NCBI GenBank assembly: GCA_913057685.1
Contig: CAJXOA010000002.1
Location: forward strand, 62,001 to 126,000
From: an uncultured Trueperaceae bacterium
GTDB taxonomy: Bacteria > Deinococcota > Deinococci > Deinococcales > Trueperaceae
DNA: 64,000 nt
Direction of reading: 5' to 3'
Shown here: one piece after another, positions 24,438 through 33,991 of the stretch
Layout of the letters: each line of letters starts with the position of its first letter
Numbering within the stretch: position 1 is the stretch's first letter
Program-made: the position numbers and the translations under genes
The notes under the pieces: model-generated
What the model saw: the letters and a program-made list of their open reading frames with translations, nothing else
What the model was told of the DNA's origin: nothing
The model's database searches: none

Positions 24438-25940
24438 TCAGCGCTCGCGCCGGCGGGCGCCGCGCTCGCGACGATCGACGTGCCGCGCCACCACCGCCTC
24501 CGCCGCACGCCGCGTCGCGGGCGCCCCCTTCGCGGCGTACAGCCACGCCTGTGCCTCGCGACGGGCGGCGGCGACGTCAATGATCGGTTCGGGGTAGGCG
24601 GGCGCGACGAGGGGCGGCGCCTCGTGCGGCGCGAGGTGCCACGGCGCCGGGACGTCGCGCAGCTCCGGGACCCAGCGGCGGACGAAGATCCCGTCGGGGT
24701 CGACGTCCTTCGCCTGCTTGAACGGCGCGTAGATGCGGATCGTGTGGATCCCCGTCACCGCGGCCTGCATCTGCACCTGCGCGTAGTGGATGCCCGGCTC
24801 GTAATCGAGGAAACGGCGGGCCAACACCTCGGCGACCGGGCGCCAATCGAGCTGCAGCAGGTGCGTCGCGAAACTCACGAGGGTCGCGCGCAACCGGAAG
24901 TTCACCCACCCGCCGGCCGCCAACGCCCGCATGCCGGCGTCGATCAGCGGGACGCCGGTCCGTCCCTCCCGCCAGGCGTCGAAGCGCTCGTCGCGCCAGC
25001 GGCCGTCGTACAGGTCGTCGAGCGCAGCGTTCATCGCGCGGGTCTCCAGCGTCGGTTCGCTCTCCAGCTTCTGCATGAAGTGGCTGCGCCACACCAGGCG
25101 ACGCTCGAAACTGCGGAGGCTCCGCGCCCACGTCGTCGCGTCCGCCGGGAGGGCGCGGCGGCGGTCGCGGGCCGCCTGCCACGCCCGCCGTTGCGAGAGC
25201 GTCCCGTACGCCAGGTCCGCACTGATGCGGCTGCACGCCGTCCACCCCTCGACGGGCGACGCCATCGCCGCGGTGTACGTCTCGCCCCGCTCGTGCAGGA
25301 AACTCCGCAACCGCTCCGCCGCCGCCGCCTCCCCGCCCCCGAGCGCCTCCGGCATGGCGTCCCCGACCGACCCCGCGGACGCGTCCGCGCCGGCCCTCCC
25401 GAGCCACGGATGCTCCGCGACGCCCGGTGGGGGGCCGGGGAGGCGCGGCGGGACGTCGACCTCCGCGGCGTTCGCGAACGCCCGCCACCGTCCGGCCCAC
25501 CCGTCCCGCGCCCGCAAGCCCCGCTCGACGCCGTCCTGTACGTGTTCCTCCCAGGCCACGCGGTGCGTCCGGCACCACGCCGCCACCCGCCGGTCGCGGG
25601 CGTACGACACCGCGTGCCCGGTCTCCTGGTGCGACGCCACGCGCCGGACCGGCCCGACCTCCCGCCGGATGCGCTCCAGCACCTCCGGCATGTCGCCCTC
25701 GACGACGAACAGGTCCGCCCCGCGCGCCCGCAGGCCGCCGGCCAGCTCGCCCAACGCCGCCTCCACGAACCGCGCGTGCGCCGGGTGGTGCGTCGCGTGC
25801 GCCCGGAGCGCCGGCTCGCGGGCGTACAGCACGAGCGTGCCCCCCGGCGCCGGATCGGCGGCGGCGCGGGCCAAGGGGGCGTGGTCGTGCAGACGCAGGT
25901 CGCGCTTGAGCCACACGACGTCGATCGGGCGCTCCGTCAC
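24438..25940 (-). CDS. Photolyase/cryptochrome-family flavoprotein
   Basis: A 500-residue FAD-binding blue-light protein. The N-terminal photolyase alpha/beta domain begins [18 protein letters not shown]. The C-terminal FAD domain includes [47 protein letters not shown] and [20 protein letters not shown]. The block with HYAQVQMQ and IRIYAPFKQ is typical of the cryptochrome-like subgroup rather than E. coli PhrB, so DNA repair activity is likely but not certain. The start is GTG 25940; an in-frame ATG at 25988 adds 16 low-complexity residues. It is downstream of the tRNA terminator with no visible promoter of its own. Confidence 0.85.
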   Translation of the reverse strand: MTERPIDVVWLKRDLRLHDHAPLARAAADPAPGGTLVLYAREPALRAHATHHPAHARFVEAALGELAGGLRARGADLFVVEGDMPEVLERIRREVGPVRRVASHQETGHAVSYARDRRVAAWCRTHRVAWEEHVQDGVERGLRARDGWAGRWRAFANAAEVDVPPRLPGPPPGVAEHPWLGRAGADASAGSVGDAMPEALGGGEAAAAERLRSFLHERGETYTAAMASPVEGWTACSRISADLAYGTLSQRRAWQAARDRRRALPADATTWARSLRSFERRLVWRSHFMQKLESEPTLETRAMNAALDDLYDGRWRDERFDAWREGRTGVPLIDAGMRALAAGGWVNFRLRATLVSFATHLLQLDWRPVAEVLARRFLDYEPGIHYAQVQMQAAVTGIHTIRIYAPFKQAKDVDPDGIFVRRWVPELRDVPAPWHLAPHEAPPLVAPAYPEPIIDVAAARREAQAWLYAAKGAPATRRAAEAVVARHVDRRERGARRRER

Positions 25941-26051
25941 GCCCCCATCGTTCCGGCGGCGGGCGGGGCCCGCCGTGGGGCGCGCCACGAAGCGGGCGGG
26001 CGGGCCGGCCCGGGGGCGCCGCGCAGGACGCCCGAGCGGACATCAACACGA

Positions 26052-26081
26052 CCGCCGCGCCGTCCGAAGACGGCGCGGCGG
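26052..26081 (-). terminator. Terminator downstream of tRNA-Pro
   Basis: A 13-bp perfect stem (26052-26064 with 26069-26081). Read on the minus strand the loop is TTCG closed by C-G, the extra-stable cUUCGg tetraloop. It is followed by TCGTGTTGATG, a weak U-rich stretch. It lies about 30 nt beyond the tRNA 3' end. Confidence 0.8.
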
Positions 26082-26109
26082 TGGGGGCCGGTGGGGGGCC
26101 GACCCGCGG

Positions 26110-26186
26110 TGGTCGGGGTGACTGGATTCGAACCAGCGACCACTTGACCCCCAGTCAAGTGCGCTACCAGGCTGCGCTACACCCCG
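26110..26186 (-). tRNA. tRNA-Pro (GGG)
   Basis: The cloverleaf folds fully on the minus strand. The acceptor is CGGGGTG/CACCCCG, the D stem GCGC/GCGC and the anticodon stem CTTGA/TCAAG with loop CTGGGGG, giving anticodon GGG. The T arm is GCTGG-TTCGAAT-CCAGT with one G-U pair. The discriminator is A, and CCA is encoded at 26112-26110. It decodes CCC and CCU. A canonical promoter lies immediately upstream and a 13-bp hairpin downstream, so it is an independent unit between betA and the photolyase. Confidence 0.97.
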
Positions 26187-26199
26187 ACGCGCGCCGCCC

Positions 26200-26228
26200 A
26201 GCATACGCGCCCCCCGCGGCGCGGTCAA
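26200..26228 (-). promoter_or_regulatory. Sigma-70-type promoter of tRNA-Pro
   Basis: On the minus strand TTGACC (26223-26228) and TATGCT (26200-26205) are separated by exactly 17 nt. Transcription would start about 6-8 nt before the mature 5' end. It is the best -35/-10 pair in the window and sits in the gap after the betA stop. Confidence 0.85.
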
Positions 26229-26251
26229 ACCCCGCGGGGCGCCGCGCCCCC

Positions 26252-27916
26252 TCAGGCCCCGGGGTTCGCGTCGGGGGTGTGCCGGTAGACCGGCGCGTCG
26301 GACGGCGGCAGCGGCGTGCGGCCCCGAATCAGGTCCGCCGCCCGCTCCGCGATCATCATGACCGGCGCGTAGATGTTGCCGTTCGTGATGATCGGCATCA
26401 CCGACGCGTCCACGACCCGCAGGCCCTCGGTGCCGTGCACCCGCATCGTCGCCGGGTCGACGACCGCCATGTCGTCGGTCCCCATCTTCGCCGTGCCCGA
26501 GGGGTGCAACGCGGTTTCCGCGTCGCGCGCCACCCAATCGAGGATCTCCTCGTCGGTCTCCACCGACGGGCCCGGACTCAACTCCCCGGCGTTGTACGGC
26601 TCGAACGCCGGTTGCGTCAGGATGTGCCGCGCGTGCCGGACCGCCTCCACCCACTCGCGCTTGTCGTTCTCGGTCGACAGGTAGTTGAACACCATCGACG
26701 GCTTCACCGACGCGTCGCTCGAGACGATCTTCAACTCCCCGCGAACGTCGGAGAACATCGGCCCGACGTGCACCTGGTAGCCGTGCCCCCCGGCGGGGGA
26801 GGAGCCGTCGTAGCGGATCGCCAAGGGGAGGAAGTGGAACATCAGGTTCGGCCATCCCACCTCGTCGTTCGACCGGATGAAGCCGCCCGCCTCGAAGTGG
26901 TTCGTCGCCCCCGCACCGCGCCGGAAGAACAACCACTGAAACCCCACCCACGGCCGCCGCCACCACTTCAGCCAGGGCGACATCGACACGGGGCGTTTCG
27001 AGCCGTACTGGATGTACACCTCCAGGTGGTCCTGCAGGTTGCGTCCGACGCCGGGCAGGTCCACGACCGGTTCGACGCCGACCGAGCGCAGGTGCTCCGC
27101 CGGCCCGACGCCCGACACCTGCAGCAGTTGCGGCGTCGCGATCGCGCCCCCCGCCAGGATCGTTTCGCCCGCCTCCACCGTCCGCGTCCGTCCCCGGTGC
27201 TCGTACGTCACGCCGGTCGCGCGGGTGCCGTCGAACCGCACGCGGCGCACGAACGCGCGCGTCCGGATCGTCAGGTTCGGGCGCGAGCGAATCGGCTTCA
27301 GGTACGCCTTCGAGGCGGACCAGCGGCGGCCCCGATGGACGTTGCGGTCGAACGCCGCGAAGCCCTCCTGCTTGTAGCCGTTGACGTCGTCGGTCAACGG
27401 GTGGCCGGCCTCCTGCACGGCGTCGAAGAACGCCCGGAACAGCGGGTTCGTCGCCGGACCCCGCTCGAGCATCAGCGGGCCGTCCCCGCCCCGCCAGTCG
27501 TCCGCCCCCGCGAGGCAGGTCTCCATCTTCTTGAAGTACGGCAGGCAGTGGGCGTAGTCCCACCCCTCCATCCCGGGGGCCTCCGCCCAGCGGTCGTAGT
27601 CCATCGGGTTGCCCCGCTGGAAGATCATGCCGTTGATGCTGGAGGACCCGCCCAACACCTTGCCGCGCGCGTGGTAGACGCGGCGGCCGCCCATGTACGG
27701 CTCCGGGTCGGATTCGTACTGCCAGTCGTACCGGGGGTTCCCGATCGGGAACGGTAGCGCCGCCGGCATGTGGATGAAGACGTCCCACGGCCAGTCGGCG
27801 CGGCCGGCCTCCAGCAGCAACACCTGCGTCTCGGGATCCTCGCTCAGGCGGGCGGCGAGCGCCGAACCGGCGGACCCACCCCCGACGATGACGACGTCGA
27901 AGCGTTCGTCGGCCAT
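26252..27916 (-). CDS. betA: Choline dehydrogenase (GMC oxidoreductase)
   Basis: A 554-residue FAD enzyme that oxidises choline to betaine aldehyde. The ADP-binding motif [17 protein letters not shown] is at residues 8-24. GMC signature 1 is in [16 protein letters not shown], followed by [13 protein letters not shown], and signature 2 is in [16 protein letters not shown]. The C-terminal [13 protein letters not shown] has the catalytic-site His. Segments such as [19 protein letters not shown] and [11 protein letters not shown] align by eye with E. coli BetA along the whole length. ATG 27916 follows GGGAGGCGTC; a -10 TAGCCT is at 27969-27974. It is divergent from the transporter-betB cluster, which supports the choline assignment over other alcohols. 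Confidence 0.88.
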   Translation of the reverse strand: MADERFDVVIVGGGSAGSALAARLSEDPETQVLLLEAGRADWPWDVFIHMPAALPFPIGNPRYDWQYESDPEPYMGGRRVYHARGKVLGGSSSINGMIFQRGNPMDYDRWAEAPGMEGWDYAHCLPYFKKMETCLAGADDWRGGDGPLMLERGPATNPLFRAFFDAVQEAGHPLTDDVNGYKQEGFAAFDRNVHRGRRWSASKAYLKPIRSRPNLTIRTRAFVRRVRFDGTRATGVTYEHRGRTRTVEAGETILAGGAIATPQLLQVSGVGPAEHLRSVGVEPVVDLPGVGRNLQDHLEVYIQYGSKRPVSMSPWLKWWRRPWVGFQWLFFRRGAGATNHFEAGGFIRSNDEVGWPNLMFHFLPLAIRYDGSSPAGGHGYQVHVGPMFSDVRGELKIVSSDASVKPSMVFNYLSTENDKREWVEAVRHARHILTQPAFEPYNAGELSPGPSVETDEEILDWVARDAETALHPSGTAKMGTDDMAVVDPATMRVHGTEGLRVVDASVMPIITNGNIYAPVMMIAERAADLIRGRTPLPPSDAPVYRHTPDANPGA

Positions 27917-28289
27917 GACGCCTCCCTTCTTCGCCCCGGCGCCTCGCGCGGCCGGAGCGGCTGGAGGGAGGCTACCAGCGCCCCGCCGTGCGGCCCCCCG
28001 ACCGACCCTGTCAAGCCCACGCGGCGACCGCCCACCGGCGCCGTCCCTCACGTCACTCCCGTAACGGCGTCCGCACCGGCGTGGGGGGCCGAACGTCCCG
28101 GGTCGTGCTACGTTCCTCCCGGTCCGCATCCCGGACCCGCGCCCACGCGGCGTCGCCCCCGCGAACCTGGCGGGGCGCCGACCCGCGGTCCGATGCCCGG
28201 CGTTGCACCGCCATGACGTTCCTGCGTCATCGTTTCGTCAAGGGGGGATCCGCCCCCCGGTTCACGTCCCCACCGGAAGGAGCACTCCG
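27917..28289. promoter_or_regulatory. Divergent control region of betA and the transporter-betB operon
   Basis: For betA (minus) a -10 TAGCCT is at 27969-27974; TTGACA at 28009-28014 is too far away (34 nt) to be its -35. For the plus-strand operon TACGTT at 28109-28114 is a possible -10. A perfect palindromic site ATGACG-N6-CGTCAT occupies 28213-28230, and a GGGGGG/CCCCCC hairpin (28242-28258) lies just before the ribosome-binding site. The site is a candidate operator for a BetI-like regulator, but no regulator gene is nearby. Confidence 0.5.
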
Positions 28290-29813
28290 TTGCTACGACT
28301 CCGCATCCTCCCCGCCCTGCTCGCCCTCGCGGCCGTCCTGGTGCCGACGAGCGTCGCGCAGGCCCAGGACGAACTCGTCGTCTCGCTCTCGAGCGACCCG
28401 ACGTCGTTGTTCATGCCCCGCACCTCCGACCGCACCGCCTCGAACGCCGCCTGGTCGCTGTTCGATTCGCTCGTCTGGATCGACGACGACGGCAACCTCG
28501 TGCCGGCGCTCGCGACCGACTGGACGATCTCCGAGGACGGCACCGAGTACGTCTTCGAGCTCCGGGAGGGCGTGACGTTCCACAACGGCGAGACGTTCGA
28601 CGCCGAATCGGTCGTCGCGACCTGGGAGACCGGCAGCGACGAGTCGAACGACTACGCCAGCGCCTACAGCGCCGCGGACTCCGTCGAGGCGATCGACGCC
28701 TACACCGTCCGCATCACCACCCCCGAACCCAACGCGATCTTCCTGACGACGATCGCGAACAACTGGGCGATGGTGCCGCCCGACTACATCCGCGAGGTCG
28801 GCCTCGACGCCTTCGCGCAGGACCCGGTCGGGACCGGCCCCTTCCGCTTCGTCTCCCGCACCCCCGGCGACCGCATCGTCATGGAGGCCAACCCCGACTA
28901 CTGGGCGGACGGCCTGCCCCGCGTCGATCGGCTCGTCTACCGCGTCATCCCCGACGGCTCCACCCGCCTCGCCGCCATCCGGACCGGCGACGTCGACGTC
29001 GCCAACCGCTTGACGCCCGACCAGGTGACCGCCCTCGAGGGCGCGGAGGACGTCGAGGTCGTGCAGTACCTCAACGACCGCGTGTACTACGTCGGCTTCA
29101 AGAACATGGGCGCCGGCGAAGGGACCCCCATCGAGGACCGCCGCGTCCGCCTAGCGCTGAACTACGGGCTGGACCGCTTCGGCATCAACCAAGCGATCTT
29201 CAGCGGGCAGGCGAACGCCGCCCCCGGCTTCGTCGTCGAAGGGAACCTCGGCTACGACGCCGACACCATGCAGCCGTTCCCGTACGACCCCGACCGCGCC
29301 CGCGCCCTGCTCGCGGAGGCCGGCTACCCCGACGGCTTCGAGATCAGCATGGGCTGCCCCGCCGACGGGTACGTCAACATCAACGAGGTCTGCCAAGCGA
29401 TCGCCTCCAGCCTCGGGCAGATCGGCGTCGACGTCGAGGTCGACTTCCAGACGACGAACGCCTACTGGAGCGAACCGAACTACGCGGTCACCGGCCCGAT
29501 GTACGTCGACAGCTGGTCGTCGGAGTTCGGGGAGGCCATCCCGCGCCTCGACGGCGCGCTGACCCCCGGGAACTACTACAACACCTGGGAGGACGAGCGC
29601 ATCGCGAACCTCATCCAGGAGATCCAGCGCGAGGTCGACCGCGACGCCCGCGCGGAGCTCTACGGCGAGATGCACGAGCTCATGCGCGAGGACCCGCCCT
29701 TCATCTACCTCTACCAGCCGGTCATCTTCGAGGCGGTCGACGCCGACCTCGAGGGCTACCAGCCGCGCGCCGCGGAGGAGTACTTCCTGCGCTCGGTCGG
29801 CTTCGCCGACTGA
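28290..29813 (+). CDS. ABC substrate-binding protein, peptide/nickel family (SBP_bac_5)
   Basis: A 507-residue exported binding protein. TTG 28290 is chosen as start because GGAAGGAG lies 7 nt upstream and it begins a good signal peptide (LRLRILPALLALAAVLVPTSVAQA). The mature part has the family-5 layout: NAAWSLFDSLVWIDDDGNLVPALA, FELREGVTFHNGETFDAESVV near residue 90, QDPVGTGPFRFV, and LNYGLDRFGINQAIFSG. It is first in an operon with two permeases, an HAD phosphatase and betB. Family-5 proteins bind peptides, opines, nickel or glycosides. A quaternary amine or choline ester as ligand is inferred only from the betaine genes. Confidence 0.9.
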   Translation: MLRLRILPALLALAAVLVPTSVAQAQDELVVSLSSDPTSLFMPRTSDRTASNAAWSLFDSLVWIDDDGNLVPALATDWTISEDGTEYVFELREGVTFHNGETFDAESVVATWETGSDESNDYASAYSAADSVEAIDAYTVRITTPEPNAIFLTTIANNWAMVPPDYIREVGLDAFAQDPVGTGPFRFVSRTPGDRIVMEANPDYWADGLPRVDRLVYRVIPDGSTRLAAIRTGDVDVANRLTPDQVTALEGAEDVEVVQYLNDRVYYVGFKNMGAGEGTPIEDRRVRLALNYGLDRFGINQAIFSGQANAAPGFVVEGNLGYDADTMQPFPYDPDRARALLAEAGYPDGFEISMGCPADGYVNINEVCQAIASSLGQIGVDVEVDFQTTNAYWSEPNYAVTGPMYVDSWSSEFGEAIPRLDGALTPGNYYNTWEDERIANLIQEIQREVDRDARAELYGEMHELMREDPPFIYLYQPVIFEAVDADLEGYQPRAAEEYFLRSVGFAD

Positions 29814-29855
29814 GGCGCCGTCGGGCCGGCCGTCCGCGGCCGGCCCGACCCCTAT

Positions 29856-30776
29856 TTGATGCTGTCGTTCTTCGCTCGCCGGGTCGGTGAGTCGCTGGCC
29901 CTGATCCTCGGCGTCCTGGTGCTGGTGTTCTTCCTCGTGCGCCTCACCGGCGACCCGGTCGGCCTGATGCTGCCCAAGGAGGCGCCGCCCGAACAACGCG
30001 CCGCGTTCGCGGCGGAGATGGGCCTCGACCGGCCCCTCCCCGTCCAGTTCGCGGCGTACATGACCGGCGTCGCCCGCGGCGACTTCGGGGAGTCGCTCCG
30101 GCAGCGCCGACCGACCCTCGAGATCGTGGCCGAACGCCTCCCCGCCACCTTCGAGCTGGCGCTCGCCGCCCTCGCCTTCGCCCTCCTCGTCGCCGTCCCC
30201 CTCGGCTTGGCCGGCGGGATGCGACCGGGCACCTGGGTCGACGTCCTCGCGCGCGGCGTCGGGCTGGCGGGGCAGACCGTCCCGAACTTCTGGCTCGGCA
30301 TGCTGTTCATCGTCTGGTTCGCCGTCGGGCTCGGTTGGTTCCCCGCCTTCGGGCGGGACGACCTCAGCTCCATCGTCCTTCCCGCCGTCGCGCTCGGCTT
30401 CGCCGGGATGGGGCAACTGATCCGCCTCACCCGCTCGGCGGTCCTCGAGGTCCGCCGCAGCGACTTCGTCCGCACCGCCCAAGCGAAGGGGATCGCGGGC
30501 ACGCGCGTGTCGCTGAAGCACGTCCTCCCGAACGTCGCGATCCCCATCGTCAGCGTCCTCGGCATCCAGTTCACCTACCTGCTCGGCGGGTCGGTGTACA
30601 TCGAGGTCGTCTTCGCCTGGCCCGGCCTCGGGACCCTCCTCGAGACCGCGATCCGCGACACCGACTTCCCGCTGGTGCAGGCCATCACGATCTTCCTGTC
30701 GTTCTTCGCGATCTCGATCCACCTGCTGACCGACCTCGCGTACGGCCTGATCGACCCCCGCCTGAGGGCCGCATGA
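29856..30776 (+). CDS. ABC transporter permease, DppB type
   Basis: A 306-residue inner-membrane permease. The N-terminal helix is SLALILGVLVLVFFLVRLTGDP, with about six helices in total. The EAA motif region is VRTAQAKGIAGTRVSLKHVLPN near residue 205. The GQTVPNFWLGMLFIVWF segment is typical of DppB/OppB. It follows the binding protein by 42 nt, and its stop overlaps the DppC-type partner (ATGA). It pairs with that partner to form the transmembrane channel. Confidence 0.92.
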   Translation: MMLSFFARRVGESLALILGVLVLVFFLVRLTGDPVGLMLPKEAPPEQRAAFAAEMGLDRPLPVQFAAYMTGVARGDFGESLRQRRPTLEIVAERLPATFELALAALAFALLVAVPLGLAGGMRPGTWVDVLARGVGLAGQTVPNFWLGMLFIVWFAVGLGWFPAFGRDDLSSIVLPAVALGFAGMGQLIRLTRSAVLEVRRSDFVRTAQAKGIAGTRVSLKHVLPNVAIPIVSVLGIQFTYLLGGSVYIEVVFAWPGLGTLLETAIRDTDFPLVQAITIFLSFFAISIHLLTDLAYGLIDPRLRAA

Positions 30777-31702
30777 CGCGGCCGACGACGCCGCCCGACG
30801 CCGGAGCTCCGACCGCCGCCGACGCGCACGCCGGCGAGGGCCTGTTCTCCCCCCGGCGCCTCGGGCGCGAGCTGCTGCGCAGCCCCGCCGGCCTGCTCGG
30901 CGCGGCCTTGGTCCTCCTCGTCGCCGCCGCCGCGATCTTCGCGCCGTGGGTCGCGCCGTACGCCCCCTCCGAGGCGGACTTCCTCTCCGCCCGCATCCCG
31001 CCCGCGTGGAACCCCGAGGGCAGCGCGGCGCACCTGCTGGGGACCGACCAGTTGGGGCAGGACCTGTTCAGCCGCATCGTCTACGGCGCCCGCGTCTCCC
31101 TCCTCGTCGGGGTGTTCGGCGTGACGCTTTCGCTGACGATCGGCGTGACCCTCGGCCTCCTGGCCGGCTACTTCGGGGGGCGGATCGACTCCGTCATCAC
31201 GGCCTTCACGAACCTGCTGTTGTCGGTGCCGTACCTGGTGCTCGTCATCGTGATCGCGACGATCCTCGGGCGCAGCCTCGTCAACGTGATCCTGTTGTTC
31301 GGCGTCACCAGCAGCCCCGTGTTCATCCGCGTCACGCGGGGGCAGGTGTTGCGCCTCAAGCAACTCGCGTACGTCGAGGCGGCCCGGGGCCTCGGCGCGT
31401 CGTCGGGCCGCATCATCCCCCGCCACCTACTGCCGAACCTCGTCGGGCCCCTCGCGACCCTCGCGACGTTCGAGATGTCCGCCATGATCTTCTACGAGGC
31501 CGGCCTCGGTTTCCTCGGGCTCAGCGTCCCGCCGGAGGTCCCCAGCTGGGGGAACATGCTGTCGCTCGGGCGTCGCTTCCTGACGACGGAGCCGTGGATG
31601 GCGATCTTCCCCGGCCTCGCGATCGCCGTCACGACCCTCGGGATCAACCTCGTGGGGGACTGGTTGCGCGACGCGATCGACCCACGGGCGGGGGAGGGGT
31701 GA
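30773..31702 (+). CDS. ABC transporter permease, DppC type
   Basis: A 309-residue permease partner. Residues 1-40 are a polar cytoplasmic tail, then GLLGAALVLLVAAAAIFAPWVAPY, and the DppC hallmark HLLGTDQLGQDLFSRIVYGARVSL near residue 90. The EAA loop is YVEAARGLGASSGRIIPRHLLPN, and the C-terminus contains FLGLSVPPEVPSWGNML. ATG 30773 overlaps the previous stop. No DppD/DppF ATPase follows; the next gene is an HAD phosphatase. The transporter must borrow ATP-binding subunits encoded elsewhere. Confidence 0.92.
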   Translation: MTRPTTPPDAGAPTAADAHAGEGLFSPRRLGRELLRSPAGLLGAALVLLVAAAAIFAPWVAPYAPSEADFLSARIPPAWNPEGSAAHLLGTDQLGQDLFSRIVYGARVSLLVGVFGVTLSLTIGVTLGLLAGYFGGRIDSVITAFTNLLLSVPYLVLVIVIATILGRSLVNVILLFGVTSSPVFIRVTRGQVLRLKQLAYVEAARGLGASSGRIIPRHLLPNLVGPLATLATFEMSAMIFYEAGLGFLGLSVPPEVPSWGNMLSLGRRFLTTEPWMAIFPGLAIAVTTLGINLVGDWLRDAIDPRAGEG

Positions 31703-31704
31703 GG

Positions 31705-32433
31705 GTGCCGAGCGGCGCCCTGCCCGACCCGTTCGCCGCCGACGCGGTCCTCCTCGACATGGACGGCACCCTCGTCGATACCGAGGGCGCCTGGTTCGAC
31801 GCCGAACGCGCCGTCGCCGCCCGGTACGGCGTCGCGCTCCCGCGCGACGCGGAGGCGGTCCTGCACGGCCTCGACGTCGGTGCGATCCTCGACGCCCTCA
31901 TCGACCGCTACGGCGTGCCGGCCGCCCCCGAACGGCTCCGCGCCGACGTGAACGCCGCCGTCGCGGACGCCCTCCGGCGGACCCCCGCGCGGCCCGGCGC
32001 CGCGGCGTTCGTCGCGCACCTCGCGGCCCGCGACCACCCTCGCGCCGTCGTCTCGAACGCGCCGCGCGCGGCGATGCAAGCGACCCTCGCCCCGCACCCG
32101 TTCGACGCCGCCCTCGCGGTCCGCATCTCCGTCGACGACGTCGCGCAGGGCAAACCGGCGGCTGATCCGTACCTCGCGGCCGCCGCGCGGCTGGGCGTCG
32201 CGCCCGAGCGGGCGTTGGCGGTGGAGGACAGCCTGCCCGGCGCGACCGCCGCCCGCGCGGCGGGCGTCCCCTGCGTCCTGCTGACGCACGGGGTGCTCGA
32301 GGCGAGCGTCGCGCGGGAGGTCACGCCGTACGTCGCGACGTCGTTCCCGGACGCCTGGCCGCACCTCGTGCGAGACTCCGAGGTCACGACCCCCCGCGCC
32401 GCGCATGCGGACGCGGTGAAGGAGGCCCCATGA
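31705..32433 (+). CDS. HAD-superfamily phosphatase (beta-phosphoglucomutase-like)
   Basis: A 242-residue predicted cytoplasmic phosphohydrolase. Motif I is LLDMDGTLVDTEGAW with the nucleophile D18 and D20. The cap domain spans about residues 28-90. Motif II is VVSNAPRAAM, motif III is the Lys of DVAQGKPAADPYL and motif IV is ALAVEDSLPGATAARAAG. GTG 31705 is preferred over GTG 31699 because GGAGG sits 7 nt upstream. It overlaps betB by ATGA. Lying between a transporter and betaine aldehyde dehydrogenase, it might dephosphorylate an imported phosphorylated choline compound. That is a guess; general sugar or nucleotide phosphatase activity is equally possible. Confidence 0.85.
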   Translation: MPSGALPDPFAADAVLLDMDGTLVDTEGAWFDAERAVAARYGVALPRDAEAVLHGLDVGAILDALIDRYGVPAAPERLRADVNAAVADALRRTPARPGAAAFVAHLAARDHPRAVVSNAPRAAMQATLAPHPFDAALAVRISVDDVAQGKPAADPYLAAAARLGVAPERALAVEDSLPGATAARAAGVPCVLLTHGVLEASVAREVTPYVATSFPDAWPHLVRDSEVTTPRAAHADAVKEAP

Positions 32434-33974
32434 CGACCGATTCCACCCCCGCGGGCGCCCCGCCCGACCCGACCCGCCTGCCGGGCGCCCCGACGCTGCC
32501 GGAGGCGGCGCTGCACGTCGCCGGCACCCGCCGGCCCGCCGCGGCCGGCGCGACCCGCCCGGTGGTCGACCCCGCCACCGGCCACCTGCTGATGGAGGCG
32601 CCGGAGGCGGACGCCGCCGACGCGCGGGCGGCGGTCGCGGCGGCCCGCGCCGCGTTCGACGACGGCCCCTGGCCGCGCACGTCGGTGCAGGACCGCGCGC
32701 GCCTCCTCGAGCGCGTCGCGGACGCCATCGAACGCGACCGCGACGCCCTCGCCTGGCTCGAGACCCTCGATACCGGCAAGACGCTGGGCGAGAGTCGCGA
32801 CGACATGGAGCAGATCGCGCAGGTGTTCCGCTACTACGCCGCGGAGGCCCGCACGATGCGGGGGGAGGTCAACCCCGTCCCGAGCGGTGCGGTGAGCCTC
32901 ACGGTGCACCAGCCGGTCGGGGTGGTGGCGATGATCACCCCCTGGAACTACCCGCTGTTGCAGGCGTCGTGGAAGATCGCGCCGGCCCTCGCGGCGGGCT
33001 GCACCTTCGTGCTGAAACCCAGCGAACTGACGCCCCTCACCACCCTCCGGATCGTCGAGATGCTGGAGGAGGCGGGGCTGCCGGACGGCGTCGCGAACCT
33101 CGTGACGGGGGCGGGCGGCACCGTCGGTGCGGCCCTCACGGAGGACCCGCGCGTCGACCTGGTGTCGTTCACGGGCGGGATCGTCACCGGGCGCGCCATC
33201 GCGGCGACGGCCGCGCGGAACGTCACGCGCGTCGCGCTGGAGTTGGGCGGCAAGAACCCGAACGTCGTCCTCGAGGACGCCGACCTGGACCTGGCGGCGG
33301 ACCACGCCCTGAACGCCGTGTTCTTCCACGCCGGCCAAGTGTGTTCCGCCGGGTCGCGGCTGCTGGTGCACGAGGCGGCGCACGACGCGCTCCTCGAACG
33401 CCTCCTGGAGCGCACCCGCCGCATCCGTCTCGGGTTCGGGTGGGAGGACGGCACCCAGATGGGGCCGGTCATCTCGCCCGAGCACCTCGCGAAGGTCGAG
33501 GGGTACGTCGCCCTCGCGCAGGAGGAGGGCGCGACCCTCCGGGTCGGTGGGGGGCGCCCCACCGACCCGCGGTTCGCGGGCGGCACCTTCCTCGAACCGA
33601 CGGTCCTCACCGGCCTCCCGCACGAGGGACGCGTCGCGTCGGAGGAGATCTTCGGGCCGGTCCTGACGGTGGAGACGTTCCGCGACGACGACGAGGCGCA
33701 CGCCTTCGCCTCCTCGACGCGCAGCGGCCTGGCGGCGGGCGTGTTCTCCCGCGACGCAGCGCGCGCCATGCGCCTCGCGAAACGGTTGCGGTTCGGCACC
33801 GTGTGGATCAACGACTTCCACCCCTACTACCCCGAAGCGCCGTGGGGCGGCTTCGGGGAGAGCGGCATCGGGCGGGAGTTGGGCCGCGAGGGCCTGGCGG
33901 AGTACCAGGAGACGCAGCACCTGTACTGGAACCTCGAGCCGGCCGGCGCCGACTGGTTCGGCCCGCAGGACTGA
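32430..33974 (+). CDS. betB: Betaine aldehyde dehydrogenase-like ALDH
   Basis: A 514-residue NAD(P)-dependent aldehyde dehydrogenase. The conserved landmarks are ITPWNYPLLQASWKIAPALAAG, SFTGGIVTGRAI, the general base E271 in LELGGKNPN and the catalytic C305 in FHAGQVCSAGSRL. ASEEIFGPVLTVETF and the C-terminal GGFGESGIGRELG follow. Coupling by ATGA to the HAD gene and the divergent betA make betaine aldehyde the most likely substrate, giving a complete choline-to-glycine-betaine pathway. The first about 25 residues are Pro-rich and extra compared with typical BetB. Other aminoaldehydes cannot be excluded. Confidence 0.85.
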   Translation: MTTDSTPAGAPPDPTRLPGAPTLPEAALHVAGTRRPAAAGATRPVVDPATGHLLMEAPEADAADARAAVAAARAAFDDGPWPRTSVQDRARLLERVADAIERDRDALAWLETLDTGKTLGESRDDMEQIAQVFRYYAAEARTMRGEVNPVPSGAVSLTVHQPVGVVAMITPWNYPLLQASWKIAPALAAGCTFVLKPSELTPLTTLRIVEMLEEAGLPDGVANLVTGAGGTVGAALTEDPRVDLVSFTGGIVTGRAIAATAARNVTRVALELGGKNPNVVLEDADLDLAADHALNAVFFHAGQVCSAGSRLLVHEAAHDALLERLLERTRRIRLGFGWEDGTQMGPVISPEHLAKVEGYVALAQEEGATLRVGGGRPTDPRFAGGTFLEPTVLTGLPHEGRVASEEIFGPVLTVETFRDDDEAHAFASSTRSGLAAGVFSRDAARAMRLAKRLRFGTVWINDFHPYYPEAPWGGFGESGIGRELGREGLAEYQETQHLYWNLEPAGADWFGPQD

Positions 33975-33991
33975 CCCCATGGCGCCCGCCG

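Noticed and set aside
25937-25948. Three-codon ORF ATG-GGG-GCG-TGA overlapping the photolyase GTG
   Set aside because: Fits the stop/start overlap theme, but a 3-codon frame without promoter or ribosome-binding site is expected by chance.
26110-26186. tRNA-Pro as an integration site of a mobile element
   Set aside because: Flanking genes are ordinary housekeeping genes; no integrase and no repeated tRNA 3' end were found in the window.
28009-28014. TTGACA as -35 for betA
   Set aside because: The only -10 candidate in the right direction (27969-27974) is 34 nt away.
27988-28575. Plus-strand ORF starting near the palindrome upstream of the binding-protein gene
   Set aside because: Ser/Arg-rich shadow overlapping the signal-peptide region of the real gene in another frame.
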